From: Luscinia megarhynchos
Taxonomy: Eukaryota > Chordata > Aves > Passeriformes > Turdidae
Direction: 5' to 3'
Length of the DNA: 64,000 nt
Assembly: GCA_034336665.1 (NCBI GenBank)
Contig: JAPFBE010000002.1
Span: forward strand, 37,117,406-37,181,405
A model generated the notes under the pieces. It had not been told where the DNA came from. It ran no database searches and saw nothing but the letters and a program-made list of their open reading frames with translations. The stretch's first letter is position 1, and every line of letters begins with the position of its first letter. Both the position numbers and the translations under genes were made by a program. Shown one piece after another: positions 1-12,181 of the stretch.

Positions 1-2530
1 TCTCCTGGCAGCAGTGGGTTTCTCTCACAGGGGGAATATTTTTATTAGTTTTTCAAAGAGCCTGGTATAATACTGCTGCATTTAGCTCTAATGTGCTGTA
101 AAGAGACTTGAACTGCTGCCAGCAGGAGGGCTGTGAAGGGACTTTTGAGGCACTGTGACAGGCCTTCGATTGACTTTACCAGCAGCTTTTACACATCTCT
201 CTGGAACTCCATTAAAACAGTTTATTTAGTGTTACTTCAATTGCTTTCATTAAAGATCTGTTTTGTGCTGTTCCAGTTGGAGTGTTCTCTCAGTCTGGTA
301 CTTCTCTGAGGTTTCTGACTGGGGATGCAAAAGCTACCGCAGTTATCCTGCAGACTGTAGACTGCTTAATTTTTACATAAGTCTCTTATCTTCACATACT
401 TTGAAGTTCTTGTTCTTTGCATGTAAATCATTCCTACCCACAAATTAAATCTGAATTGCTGCAGCAGTGCTGGAAAGGCAGTTATGAATAAAGGATATAT
501 TTTATTAAACTTCAGTATGCATGGGCTATGGATCTGCTTTACTCACATCAAAGAGAAATACTCCTACTTAGAGTGAGCTCTGGTAAACTCAAGCCAGAAC
601 TGCAGGACAGCTAAGAAGATCATTCAATGAAAGAGAGGGAGCAATGAGCTCCCCTTATTTTCATTTTTATGTGGCATATCACTCTGCATGTGCCAGGGCT
701 GATGTTCAGCCACCTCTGTCCAGTACAGAGCTTTAGCTCCTGGAAGTGAAATCACTCTGAAATTACTCTCTCTGTTCCTTCCACTTGGGATCTGCAAAGT
801 TAACATTTGTTCCAGTCATTTCTTCCAATCTGTCCCAGCCTCCCCTTTCTTCCTCTTTAAGTGAAACTAAACATTTACATGAAGGATGGACTCTTAGACA
901 CCTGAAAAGCATCTAGCTCAGTGCTAGATTTCCTCTAGAAAGCTACAGAATTTCCTTGGATGTTTCCTACAGTGCAGCGCCCACTTTCATAATTCATAAA
1001 AATTTCACGTCTTTAAGCTTTCCTGTTCTCTGAGCACACACTTCATTTTTTTTTCCTTTTTTAAAAATTAATTTTACTCAAGACTCATGAGCCTAAAGAA
1101 TCAGGACACCTTTTTTCCCCCCAGATTTTGTGTGTGTTTCTTTGTATAGAGCAAGGAACTTCATTGTCAGAAGTAGTTAATGCACTAACCTTTTTTCCAA
1201 TATAAAGTAGCATAAACATCATTAGTATGAATTGCTGCTTTCCTTTTATAACCTTTTTGAAGATCTACTTTTCTTAGGAAGATCCTGACAACAGATTCTG
1301 GACTTGTTTCCAATGACAGCTGGCACCTCCCTGCCAAAAGCACAGTCAACTTCAGGCTGTTCGTGTTCTTTACCATTTGCTCTCTCATGGGTGCATTTGT
1401 TGGGGGAAGAACTGCAGCTTGTCTGAGTATCTAAACAGCCAAAATATTTGAGAAGCTAAGCAATAACTCTTGTCATTTAAACAATTCCAAATCTGCATTT
1501 TTACTCTGCAGCTGAACTGCAAAACACGCAAGTGATGCAACTAGAAAGGAATATTAAACCTTCCTTCCTCCCTGTCAGCTCCCTTGTGGAACATTTAAGA
1601 GAAACTCAGATGATTTTCCAGCTAAAGAGAAAATGAGACATTGCTTACACTATGGGGGCCCAATCCATTACCCTCAGGACAGGAGGATAATGCCCACTGA
1701 CATCACTGGAGATTACTCATCTGTCGGGTGGGAGAACAAGAGACAAAGATATTTAGTGCAGACTGTATGTCTAGATCCCAGAGCTCCTCCTAATTTGTCT
1801 TGAAATTTCCAGCCATCAAGCTACTTTGCCAAACCACCCAGTCTCTTGGCCTCTCAGCTCACCTGCCCTGTTTTTTAGCCCTCAGAGTCTTGCTTTTCCC
1901 CATTTCATTAGCTACAGTTTTTAATGTGGGTTTTGCAGACTCTATAACTACTCAAAAAATCATCAAAGAAAAAGACAAACACCCAAAATGTTGTGTTCTA
2001 GATTGTTCCAAAAATAATAACCATGAAGACCTGCTAACAAAACATTTTTTAAAGCAATAGTGAAATATGAACTGTTGCTATTTAAGCAGTTAAACAGTCA
2101 TTCCTGAAAATATATTGCTGTTTGCTATCAGAAAGATTACTATTCTGGATATGTAACAACAGAAGTAATTTTAAAAATGAGAGTACAGAAATGGAAAAGT
2201 GCCAAGGTTTAGAAACACTGGAAAGAATGTTAGGAAAGCAGGTGATGAATGGTTGGCTGGAGATCCACTTTCAAGGAAGTAGCATAAGGTGAACAAGGCA
2301 TCTAAGTGACAGATGAAAAATATACTTCCTTCTAAACATTTTCACCTATGAAAGAAGCTTTGAAACACCAGTAGTTTTTTCAATCTAATACCATCTCTTA
2401 AATGTTGGTTTTACCCTTTTTTCCTGAAGAAGAGTCTTAAAATTTGAGCTTACACCGAGAAAATACCAGGATAGGGAAAACAGCAACACAGGAATTAAAT
2501 AATAAATTAATATATAAATTGAGCTGGGAG
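1..2530. other. Unannotated AT-rich sequence, no gene seen
   Basis: I see no recognisable gene, RNA or repeat family here. Open frames in all six frames are under 90 codons and look like chance. Short T- and A-runs occur (for example near 1045-1070). Weakly conserved exons or regulatory elements could be missed by reading alone. Confidence 0.6.
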
Positions 2531-2539
2531 TGTACCATG

Positions 2540-2760
2540 TATCCAGCTGCTAGGTGTCAGCCAGTCCCTTGGGTTTTTTTACTCCTCATCTCTCTGGCTT
2601 TCACCCATGTTCTTCTCTTAGTTCTCTTCTTTCAAGCATCTCTGCCACTTTCCCCTTCCCGTAGACACTTAGGACACTTCCCACTTCCACCCTCCTCATT
2701 CACTTGTCTTAGCTGCTGACCTCCTTTCTCCCTCACTCTGTCTCTCCTGGTGTCTGTATT
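2540..2760. repeat. Pyrimidine-rich low-complexity stretch
   Basis: The plus strand is dominated by C and T, with many TCT, CTT and CCC runs between about 2575 and 2755. It includes stretches resembling splice polypyrimidine tracts, but no exon could be tied to them. It is best read as low-complexity sequence. Confidence 0.5.
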
Positions 2761-4735
2761 TTTGACAGGAGCATGGGACTGTCTCCTCGTGCCATCTGTC
2801 ATGGAAGTCATGCTCCACGGGCAGAAGGAGCTTCAAGCAGGACACGTGTTTTCATTGCTGCCCCCAGTGAAAAATGCTCCCCTGAATGATGTGACAGGGA
2901 GGATTTCTTGATGCAGCTGAGGGCAGGAAGCTCTCACTCATGCCTGCAGACAAGGCACATGGAACAGCCCATCTGTAAGCCAGCCAGGAATGTATGATCC
3001 ATGTAATGCAGACTGAGCAGGCTGGCTCTTGAGCTGAAAGGTTCCCTAGGTAAAGGTGATGGATTATCTCCCACACTTTCCCATTCTGGAGGATGGTGTC
3101 CATTGAGGGAAAGCAATCCTGCCCAAATAGGTAGCAGGGAAGCAGAAAAAAAGTACAGGTACAGAATTTGTAATGACTGCTAGGAACCAAAACATGCACA
3201 TTCATCCCTTCCTGAGAAAAACAAAGAAGCAAAATGTTAGCCCCTCAGGCCTGCAGATAACAAAATCTTGTTTTCATTAGAAGCACAGTTTTAATAGTAG
3301 CAAAGCAAGGGGGAACAGGATGCAAACAGCACCATTCCAAAGCAAAGCAGTGCTACAGAGCAGAGGGCCAATGTTCAATAACTGGAGAGCTAATATTTAC
3401 CACAGCAGTGGGGTATGAATTCCTGAGCACTCACTGCACAAAAAAGCCCACTACCAAAACAAAACACAAACAACCACCACAAAAGGGTGCTCAATTCCAT
3501 CCTTTCTCCAATGCAAATCTTTCTGCAATACTATCCTTCTATCCTTCAACCAGAGATAGGACAAATCATTAAAAAGAAAGAGATGAATCCTGGGGAGAAA
3601 GAGGGAGTTTTAGTCATAGAGAAAGATTAGTGAGAGAAATATTAGTGACTCAGTGATCCCAGGACTTCACAAGGTTTGCTAAAGTCATGGTACCAGGATG
3701 TCTTTGGCAGAGACACAGGAGCACAGTGTCAGGCAGTCTGAATGCCACCACTGTCCCTCTCTCCTAATGGTTGGCTCTGGGACCAAGGTAGCATTTCTTC
3801 CACCTGAATCTGGGCCAGAACATATTTCAGTGCTCCTCACTGACTGAGCTACATGTTGACACCCAGACTTGTGGTAATAATGATGACTGCTAACTACTGA
3901 AGGAGGAACAAAATCAAGTCTGCTCTTTGCTCTAGCAGCTCTTTTTGTCTGCTTAGCAGTAACCCAGCACCCCTTGGAGAGCACAGAATGTAAGGGGATA
4001 CTCCAGGCAGGAGAGATCAGCAGCTTGTTAATGTTGGTGTGGGAAATGAGGCCATTCTGAGCTCATGGCAACTTGTCAGTATTGCCATCAGCTTCAGCCA
4101 GGAGAGGAATTGCCTGCAGATCAAAGAGCTGGCTGATGGCAACCATTGGTGTGCTGCCTCCAGTGTAGCCACTCTTCTCCCCACAGAACTGCAGAGATGG
4201 AACAGGACCCTTGACATAAAGCAGGAAAAACACTTCCTAGAGCATCTGTGACAATACTGTCTTACACTGATTCTTCCTGAGGCAAGCTCACAATATTCCA
4301 AGTCAGTCTGTTTCACCTCTTTGCTACCCTTATATATACAATTTTTCTAATATAGGAGATAAACTCTGCTGCAAAGACACCAGGTATTTTCCCCTATGAT
4401 CACAAACCTGCAGGACAAGTATTTGCTGACCTCTTTAAGACAGACCTTGCTATACTGGATGCCATAAGTGTAGACTGTCTTCTCGTTTTTGAGTGGGAAG
4501 GGGTTAAAAAAAGAAGGAAAGTTCCTTATGTTTTCCTCATAGGTCACTTCTAAATCTCTTGTCATTCCTGTAGTTGTATTCTGGACCTCCTCTGATTTAC
4601 CTAAAGCTTTGTCATACTGCTGGGAAAAGGGTTAGCACAGTACTGCAACCAGGATCTCACTGGAAATGGGCAAGCAATCTCCCATCACAGCACTCTTGGA
4701 AAGAGTTTGCTCTCCACTGCTTTGTATTGTTTGTT
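2761..4735. other. Unannotated sequence, no gene seen
   Basis: The composition is slightly richer in GC than the first 2.5 kb. Open frames reach 126 codons (2852-3232, minus) and 99 codons (3685-3984 and 4017-4316, minus). None shows a family motif that I know, and overlapping frames are equally open, so I do not call genes. Confidence 0.55.
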
Positions 4736-4807
4736 TTTCTTTTGTTTTTGTTTTATATTTTGCTTTTTTTTTTTTTTTTGCTTTTGTTTTGTTGTTCATT
4801 TTTTTAA
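4736..4807. repeat. T-rich low-complexity tract
   Basis: The plus strand carries TTTTG-type repeats and an uninterrupted run of about 16 T. On the minus strand this is an A-rich tract. No AATAAA at a suitable distance on the minus strand was noticed, so a retrocopy tail is not supported. The hydrophobic Phe-rich frames across it are artefacts of the T-run. Confidence 0.8.
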
Positions 4808-5213
4808 ATAAAGAAAATAATCACACAAACCCCAGTGCATTGGCCAAATCCTTAACTAAAATTACTCTGTAGGATCAGGACCAAGATAAACCAATGAAGT
4901 ATTTCACTTCAGATGTCACTGATGGGACAGCAGAAGGAGAAGACTGTTTTGTTTAGATACTCAGCAAAAGAACTCCTATCTTCCAGATGGCTGAGAAGAA
5001 AAGATTAGCAACCATGATGACATGATAACACAGAGCTTCTGGAACAGGCTGGGGGATGGCAGAGAGCCCAAGGAAGAGACAAAACGAGTGAGAAATGCAC
5101 GGTGAACTGAGAGGGAAACAGCAAATGAAATAAACCCCTGGCACTGATACTTTTGTGAGTGTGGCCTGGGAAATGCGTGGACTACTTCCACGCCACGTAA
5201 AGATATTAGCACA
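4808..5213. other. Unannotated sequence before the first LTR
   Basis: No repeat or coding signal was recognised. The last bases, GCACA at 5209-5213, may be the decayed left target duplication of the LTR that follows. Confidence 0.5.
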
Positions 5214-5722
5214 TATCCAGGTTTCAGCTGGGATAGAGTAAATTTACTTCCAGTAGCTGGAATAAGGTGTGTTTTTCATTTAGGATGAGCATAATGCCCA
5301 TGGACACTGCTGCTTTGGTTGGTGCTGAGTCAAGGGCTCCTCAGCCTTTCACCCATCCCACCAGCTGGGACACAAGAAGCTGGGAGGGGACACAGCCAGG
5401 ACAGCTGATCCCTACTGACCCATGCCCCTATGACACCATGCTCAGCCTACAGAGCTGGGGGAAGAAAGGAAGAAGGAGGGGATGTTCAGAGGAATGGCAT
5501 TTGTCTTCTGAAATCAGGGAGCCCTGCTTTCCTGTGGGTGGCCCAACACCTGCCTTCCCATGGGAAATGGCCAAGGAATTCCTTGTTTTGCTATCCCTAT
5601 ATCATTCACCCACAAGCTCTTTCTCACTTCTACCCTTCCAGTTCTCTCCACCATCCCACTGGGAGGATAGTGAGCTAGTGGCTGCACGGGCCTTAGCTGC
5701 TGTCTGAGGTTAAACCAAAACA
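5214..5722 (+). mobile_element. Decayed solo LTR of a bird endogenous retrovirus (ERVL-like)
   Basis: The left end carries GGTTTCAGCTGGGATAGAG (5220-5238) and the right end GAGGTTAAACCAAAACA. Both resemble the ends of a common bird LTR that opens with TGGTTTTGGCTGGGATAG and closes with GGGGTTAAACCACGACA (recalled). The internal motif GACACAGCCAGGACAG (5389-5404) also occurs at 23890-23905 in the second copy. The expected TATA-like site reads CCTACAGA and the polyadenylation signal is not recognisable, so the promoter looks dead. Flanks GCACA (5209-5213) and GCATG (5723-5727) share three of five bases and may be a worn target duplication. No gag, pol or env sequence adjoins it, so it is a solo LTR. 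The 146-codon frame at 5267-5707 lies wholly inside the LTR and is not a host gene. LTR identity is fairly sure; the ERVL assignment is less so. Confidence 0.75.
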
Positions 5723-6655
5723 GCATGTCCTGTCATGAAGATGTAACAAAGTTCTGATGGAACATTTCAGCTTCTGGCTGACAATGGGCACTAGCCAAGG
5801 TGAAAATTTGGGGCAGCTGTTTCTAACTTCACTTTTGTAGAGAATGGAACATGATTAGATAAATTACTAGCCCGAATCAACTAATACTCATTTATAACCA
5901 CAAATGTGAGTTTGGAAAGTACAGGCATGCACTACACCTGTAATTTACAAGCTAAGAAAAAAGGTAACATAACCACCCCACACAGCAGCATTGTCTTAGT
6001 CACTATAAATATATATTTGACTTTGAAAAACTTGTCAAAAGGCTAAGAGTCTAGTAAGCCAGCAGTGAAGAGCTGTGTCTAAAATGACCTGCCCAAAAAA
6101 GTAGGGGCGAGGACAGAAAAGTAAGCAAATAAAATATAAAGGGGATTAAAATAATTTAAAAATGCAAAAAAAATTAGATTATTAAAAAAAAAAAAAAAGA
6201 GATGGGAGTATATTTTACTAATCACTAACCCAGGGCCATCTATCTTCTGCAGATAAATAGATCCACTCTGTTTTTACTATTTTACAGAAAGCATTCTTTC
6301 CTATTTTTTCCTTTCTCCATCAGTTTTCCTCTCCTTACTCTGTTTATATCTTTCAACTTGTTCTTTCCCCATCTTAATGTGTTTGGAATGACTTCAGAAA
6401 TCAAATAGCATGGAAATAAAACTCCAATCAGAGATCTGCTTAGTGACACCTCCAGAATTCAGATTTTGGCAGTGATGAAAATGAATTCTGATACTATTCA
6501 GCAAGGCTCAGACAGAAATAAACAGGATTACAAAAATAACTACTTTCACAGAAAGTGTCTACCATCTTCAGAATTTCTTGACTACTGTCAAAAGCTTAAT
6601 CCAAACATTTTTGGCTGCAAATGAGAATGAAGAAGAAAGTGTCAGTGGTTGATTT
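5723..6655. other. Unannotated AT-rich sequence with a short A-tract
   Basis: No gene or known repeat was recognised. An A-run of about 15 lies at 6184-6198. The last 200 bases may be the 3' untranslated part of a retrocopy, judged only by the signal downstream (see 6656-6798). Confidence 0.5.
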
Positions 6656-6798
6656 TTTGGGGGAAAGTGTGTGAGTGGCAGCCTGTCAAATAAAGAGATT
6701 GTGTTTTCAAAAAAAAAAAAAAGTTACAACCTGAAAAAAAAAAAAAAGATACAAGCATAAAAGGCAAACAGTAGCCAAAAAAAAAAAAAAAAAAGGCT
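6656..6798 (+). repeat. AATAAA plus three successive poly(A) tracts, possible retrocopy tail
   Basis: An AATAAA hexamer at 6689-6694 lies about 15 bases before an A-run starting at 6709. This is the spacing of a genuine mRNA cleavage site followed by a poly(A) tail. Two more A-runs follow (about 6734-6747 and 6779-6795), separated by short unique spacers. This pattern fits a processed mRNA retrocopy or SINE-like insertion whose tail expanded, or simple A-rich microsatellites. The upstream sequence was not recognised as any transcript. CR1 does not normally mobilise polyadenylated mRNA, so such copies are rare in birds. Confidence 0.4.
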
Positions 6799-7360
6799 TC
6801 CAAAGATTCATTTGTTTCTAAATGCAGATAACTACAGATTTCTCATCAGTTCTTCCCTCAGGCTATTCTCAATTTCCTTTGAAATTCTATAACTACAGTA
6901 CATATTTTTAAACAGTAGGGATATGTAACAATTTGAACAGTTTATCAGGAGGTGTCAGATTTTCCAGCAGTAAATATATTTAAAATCAGAACCAGATTGT
7001 TTAGGCATAAATATTGTTACTCCCTTCTCACCCAAGAAGTTAGCAGAAATTCAAGGTCAAAATGTCATTTTATTCTTAAAAAGAAGTTGATATAGAGTAT
7101 GCACATCTCTTACATGGTCTTGTTATTTACAATGAGTGTGCTAGAAAATCTATTTCTCTGAACACAGTAGGAGATAGCTTGTTTGCTCACTGTGCTCAGC
7201 TTCCATCTAGCTGACAATGAACTCAACCCCCTCTCTTTGTAAGTTCCCTTCATCCCTCAGGATTTTCACTTAATGCTTGCTTTGCTTGACTCCTTGCTTC
7301 TCTTCTGTCCACTGGTCTGCAGCTATAATTGTTTTTTTCATGGCAAGACAAAAAAGTATA
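6799..7360. other. Unannotated AT-rich sequence
   Basis: No gene or known repeat was recognised between the A-tracts and the first CR1. Confidence 0.5.
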
Positions 7361-8085
7361 ATCATAGAATCACAGAATCTGCTGAGTTGGAAGGGACCCA
7401 TTAGAGTCATCAAGTCCAGCTCCTGGCCCTGCATGGCACCATCCCCAAGAATCACACCATGTGCCTGAGATCAGTGTCCAAACACTTCTTGAACTTCATC
7501 AACCTTGGTGCAGGGACCATTCCCCTGGAGAGCCTGTTCCAGTGCCAGCCACCCTCTGGGTGAAGAACATTTTTCTAACACCCAGCCTAAACCTCCCCTG
7601 ACACAACTTCAGGCCATTCCCTTGGGTCCTGTCACTGATCACCACAGAGGTCAGTGTCTGCCCCTCCTCTTCCCCTGCAACAAGGAAGATGAACTGCAGT
7701 GAGGTCTCCCTTCAGTCTCCTCCAGGCTGAACAGACCAAGTGATCTCAGCTGCTCCTCGTTTGGTTTCCCCTCCAGGCCCTGCACCATCTTTGTTGCCCT
7801 CCTTTGGATGCTCTGTAACAGTTTAATGTCGTTCTTGTGGCACCCAAAGCAGCCCCCAGCACTGGAGGTGAGGCTGCCCCAGCTCAGAGCAGAGCAGGAC
7901 AATCCCCTCCCTTGCCTGGCTGTGATGCTGTGCCTGATGCCCCCAGGACAGGGCTGGCCCTCCTGGCTGCCAGGGCACTGCTGGCTCATGGTCAACTTGC
8001 CATGGGCCAGGACCCCCAGCTCCCTTTCCATGGCACTGCTCTCCAACACCTTGTTGCCCAGTCTATACGCACACAAACATTTTTG
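7361..8085 (-). mobile_element. CR1 LINE, 5'-truncated 3' end
   Basis: This is the 3' part of a CR1 retrotransposon lying on the minus strand. The element's 3' terminus is at 7361-7379, where the complement reads GATTCTGTGATTCTATGAT, the CR1 terminal octamer repeat. The coding part, the C-terminus of the endonuclease/reverse-transcriptase ORF2, is visible in the minus frame 7651-8088. It shows ELGVLAHGKL, then IKLLQSIQRRATKMV and LRSLGLFSLEE, all standard CR1 C-terminal blocks. The frame between them is shifted relative to CR1 proteins. Frame changes and the lack of the catalytic domain make it inactive. The left (5') truncation near 8085 is typical of incomplete reverse transcription. It is closely similar to the copy at 12182-12757, which lies in the opposite direction. 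Confidence 0.95.
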
Positions 8086-11000
8086 CAAACAATGACATCA
8101 TGCTTGAGCTGTCTATCAAAGCTGTTACAATTTCAACAGTTTTGTTCAATGAGGATGACCCACCATCCATTACAATTTTGGCTATCACAAAAGGACATCA
8201 GTTTACCTACTGGTAACAAAAAGGTTCAAGCTGACCACAATAATATTTCTGCATCCCACCATAAATTACTGAGACTAATATAAGATTTAAGTCGCATTTC
8301 AGAACCATAATGGCTCTCCAGACTTAACAGCTATGAATGACATCAACAACACATGAACGGTCAACAACAGCTGAAAGATACTTTCTATTATTAACTATGA
8401 TTTTAAATCCCATTAAAATCCCATTTCTCTCTGTAATTTTCCAGAAAGAAGAGTTGTCACTGTGACTTCCCTGTCAGGCAAGCAAAATAAAAGAGAAAAA
8501 AGTAACATTTGTGAGGGTGTGTATTTTTGATGACTGACATAAATTGCATTGGAGTGAGTTGCTCTACTGTACAGAAGTGAAATTGGTCTCTTTTAGACTT
8601 TAAGAGATTACAGACTGACAAGAATTAGTTTAGACTAAAGTGAACTAAAAAACTCAGAGTGGTTCAGAGCTCCAACAGAGCTGAAATACTCTCAGAGTGG
8701 GGAAACAGGGATTTAAAAACAGACATGTTGGTTTTGTAAGGGATGATAAAAACACAAAATGTTGCTTGAAGGTAAGGGAATTTTTGACAACTTATAGGAG
8801 GACTTTTACAATTCTTTCAGTTTCCTCAAAGACTGACTAAGTTGCATTACAGAAAGTTGAGGAGCCTTGCATTTCATATACTGTCATGAATTTCCTTTTT
8901 ATACAAGTGTTCTTTCTAGAAGGAAAATAGGAAAAAAGAGGGGAAAATAATTGGGCACCGAAGAAGCATTTCCCAAAGGAAGAGCTCCAGAAGGAGCTGA
9001 GGAAGTGACTTAGACCAGAGAAAGCAAAGGTTTTGCCCTTGGTGGTTCACCCCACTTCAACAGAAATGGTTGTGAAAAGCTGCTTCCATTAGATATCCTC
9101 TCCATTGCTTCTGTCTATGAAGAATCAGCTCAGCCAAACTGGTTGGCAGTTGCCACTATTCTGAAGAGGATGAACATGTTGCAAAAACCAGAAGCACACA
9201 TCATAAATAAAAATATAAAGATGGCACAACTGACTTGAAGGGACAGTAGCTAAAACTGCAGTCAAGGTTGATTAGACTATCCTTATGGAAAAACAAAAGA
9301 CAATTCTTAAAGTTCAACTTACTTTCAAAATTTATATATCTATGTCAAGAACTGTCAGAAGGCGGCAGGAAAAGGAAAAACAAAACCACAGTCAATTAAA
9401 GGTGAAGAAGTAAAACAGATCATCGGGTGGTAAAGTTTTCTCATTAAAGAAGTCTGTTTCCAAACCAGCCAGATAAATAAATGGGGAAGGATACAAAATG
9501 TGGCAGCAGAAGAGGAGAAAAATCCTCGAATGCATGAAAAATTTGTCAATCCTTTTAGCAGGATGATTTACAACACAAAGAGGGCAACTGAAAGAGGTTA
9601 TCAGTTTCGGGTCAGCTTTTCTTTCCTGACTACTCACAGACACCTCATGACTGGAAGACAGACAAGGTCAAGAAAGGGTATTTGTCGTTGCAGTGAGGAA
9701 AAAGCAGATTACTGCTGTCTTGGTTTTGATATTAGAATGCAAATTCTCCCTTATTCCCACACCAAATCAGTAGCAGCCACTGTCACAGCTGGAGATCATG
9801 AGAGTAGCCATCCTCCAGGGACAGCAAAGTGTGGCTGGAAAGAGAAGGTGCTCAGAAGAAGCAGTCCCAGTTTTGCAGAGAGCCCTACATCTCCCTTACC
9901 TGAGAGACCTTCCATTCTGTGGGTGAGAGGTGCATCCCCAATCACACTGCCAGGAAACCAAAGGGACTGATAAGTTCTCAATTTTCACATGTCTTTACTT
10001 GAAGTAGCTTATATGTTAAAAACCCTACACATTGCTTTGATTTCTTTTGATACTTTCCTTGGCTTAGCAAAGTGCTCTGCTGATGTCAAATCCCAGAAAA
10101 TTATTCAAGGAAAGAGACCTAAGAAACCCTGGCTTGAACTATGAAAGCCTACCCAGAAGAGACACATTTAAATTCCCACAGTTAGGTAGTTATTCTTTGC
10201 TATTTCTGCTTCCTTTAAGTACCATTTTCATAACAAAAAAACACCAGGGTATTATATAGTGGCTGCAGAGAGATTTTTCAGAGAATTTGAAAAAAATCAT
10301 AATAAAGAAAATCTCATTGTATTATGTGCATATTGACCTGATTAAAACAAAGCATAAGAAATCCATCTATCCCCAAAAATAAAGCATCCTGGGAGAAGGC
10401 TCTACATAATATAATTAGCACCTGAGACAGAAAAAGGAATGTGCACAGGTCTCCAGAGACAATTTTGTTCAAAGGCACCAAAATGTCCTACAAATATGGG
10501 TTAAAAGGACAGGTGAAGATCATTTATAGACTGAAAAACCTAAACCCAGAGTCAGATGTACTTCATACTGGCCTCAAAGGTGCACTGACAGACAGTAAGG
10601 CAACTCTTTACCTTTTATCACATACATCCAAAGTGTAATCTGACTCTCACAAAAGAATTCATGTTTGTGATATGGGAAAAAAGAAAATCTTTCTCCAGAG
10701 CAGAGATGGGGCTTCCTAAAGAGCTAGAATGATCTAAGAGAATTCTCTTGGTCCCTGCCATCAGCCTTCCTACAGATACCTCAGCCAGCCAAGTCTTTTA
10801 TGCATCTGAACAGAATTTTCACTGGACTACATATAGTTTCTTTCATACATAGTGCTTTTTTTTTCCTGAAGTAGTCATCACTGAAGCATAAAATCAGAAA
10901 TATTGTAATTGTTTTCCATTACCCCTAAACTTAGGAATATATAATCCAAATAGGAAAGTCAGCAACAAAAAGTAGGCATGCTGAGACTGTGGTCTGCATT

Positions 11001-12157
11001 TAGTTTTGTTAAATTGCAGATTGGCGAAAATAAAGCATCAAGTGTTATAAGCTACATTTCAATATACCTGTCTTAACTATAAGGATATGTTACATATTTT
11101 GACAGACTAGTGCTAAAAATCTTCATGAGAGGTGGAGAATACTAGTGCTTAGGGTTTAAGAAGGGGACAAAATAATTCTATGAAAAATCTGCATCACAGA
11201 AATAACTGAGAGCCACTATATGAAGGAGGAATAGCCAAGGCTGCAGACTGAAGATGTGGCAGATCATCACCTGTATGGCCACATACTGTTAAAGATTGGC
11301 AGACACCTTCTCCATATCACAGGGAAATCAGGATACAGGCTCAGTCACTTTGTCTAGGAAAGTGTTGAAGTGATGAGCAAAGCATGCTCAGAGGGCTGAG
11401 CTGTAAGGCACAGCACAACCAGGGCACATAGATTTACCACCACCCAGTAGTAGCCATGTCCACCTCTCATGAAACTCCACAGGGCTGTATAATATCGCTG
11501 GGCAGCTTAATGCCTAAGGATTTTGACAGATTTTCCCTCCAAAATTTTGTCAGGGATAGGGAGTTGTTGAAAATATGATGGGAACACACCCTCAGCTGCT
11601 CCAGTCCACATCCAGCTTTTTGGCTCAAATCCTCTCCCAGGGTGCAGGGCCTTCTGTCAAAGCCTTTGTTGTCACTGTCACTTAACAAGGCTGTTTAGCT
11701 GCAATTCTGTTCTGTGCTCCTGGTGATCATTAACAGAGCTGAGGATAGCCCTCACATGTCCTGACCCCTGGCTGTACTGCCAGACTTTTCTTCTCACTCT
11801 TTTATTGCTGTTCTGTTAAATGCACATGACTGCTGTTAAAATCCCAGCCAGCTGCTAACAACCGCTGGCTTTTTCCCAGTTCATTAGGGGGCTACAAATA
11901 GTTTTCAATCATGAAGTTAATTAAACAGAAATAAAGACTGCCAAATGGTGTAGGCCTCAAACAAAATACGCACCTAGAAATTGCTGACCTGGTAAAAGAC
12001 TGCAGGCAGGGTCATAAGGCTGTACCTCAGTTCATCAGCTTCTCCTGTACATGTCTTTGAGTGTTATCTTTGCAAATTGCTGCCTTGGGCAGGAACAGTA
12101 GTTTTTGGCATCACAGCCTTCTGTTAGAGTGGGCAGCCACAATTCATGCTCCTGGTT
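8086..12157. other. 4.1 kb between two CR1 copies, no gene seen
   Basis: The sequence is AT-rich and unique-looking. The longest open frame is 156 codons (9500-9970, plus, GTG at its start), rich in Lys, Arg, Ser and Glu but with no motif I recognise. An opposing frame lies across its end (9796-9981, minus). A T-run occurs near 10857-10865. There is no RNA gene and no repeat family that I know. Confidence 0.5.
9500..9970 (+). other. 156-codon open frame, unrecognised, probably not a gene
   Basis: The frame opens with GTG rather than ATG and ends at TGA. The translation is basic and hydrophilic, has no signal peptide or membrane segment, and matches no domain known to me. There is no promoter, Kozak context or convincing splice frame around it. 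A frame of this length is expected occasionally by chance in 64 kb of six-frame sequence. I list it only because it is among the longest here outside repeats. Confidence 0.1.
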
Positions 12158-12181
12158 AGCCATGTCATTAGCCATGTCATT
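12158..12181. repeat. Perfect 12-bp tandem duplication abutting CR1
   Basis: AGCCATGTCATT occurs at 12158-12169 and again at 12170-12181. A third, diverged unit, AGCCCTGTCCTG, is the first CR1 sequence at 12182. The unit appears to have been copied from the CR1 edge, by slippage or template switching at the 5' junction. Confidence 0.8.

Noticed and set aside
4736..4807. T-rich tract as the poly(A) tail of a minus-strand retrocopy
   Set aside because: No polyadenylation signal at the correct distance on the minus strand was noticed, and the tract is interrupted by G bases throughout.
5267..5707. 146-codon plus frame as a gene
   Set aside because: It lies entirely within the LTR at 5214-5722, and other frames there are open too.
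7651..8088. 145-codon minus frame as a host gene
   Set aside because: It is the CR1 ORF2 C-terminus (RRATKMV and GLFSLEE blocks), truncated and frame-shifted.
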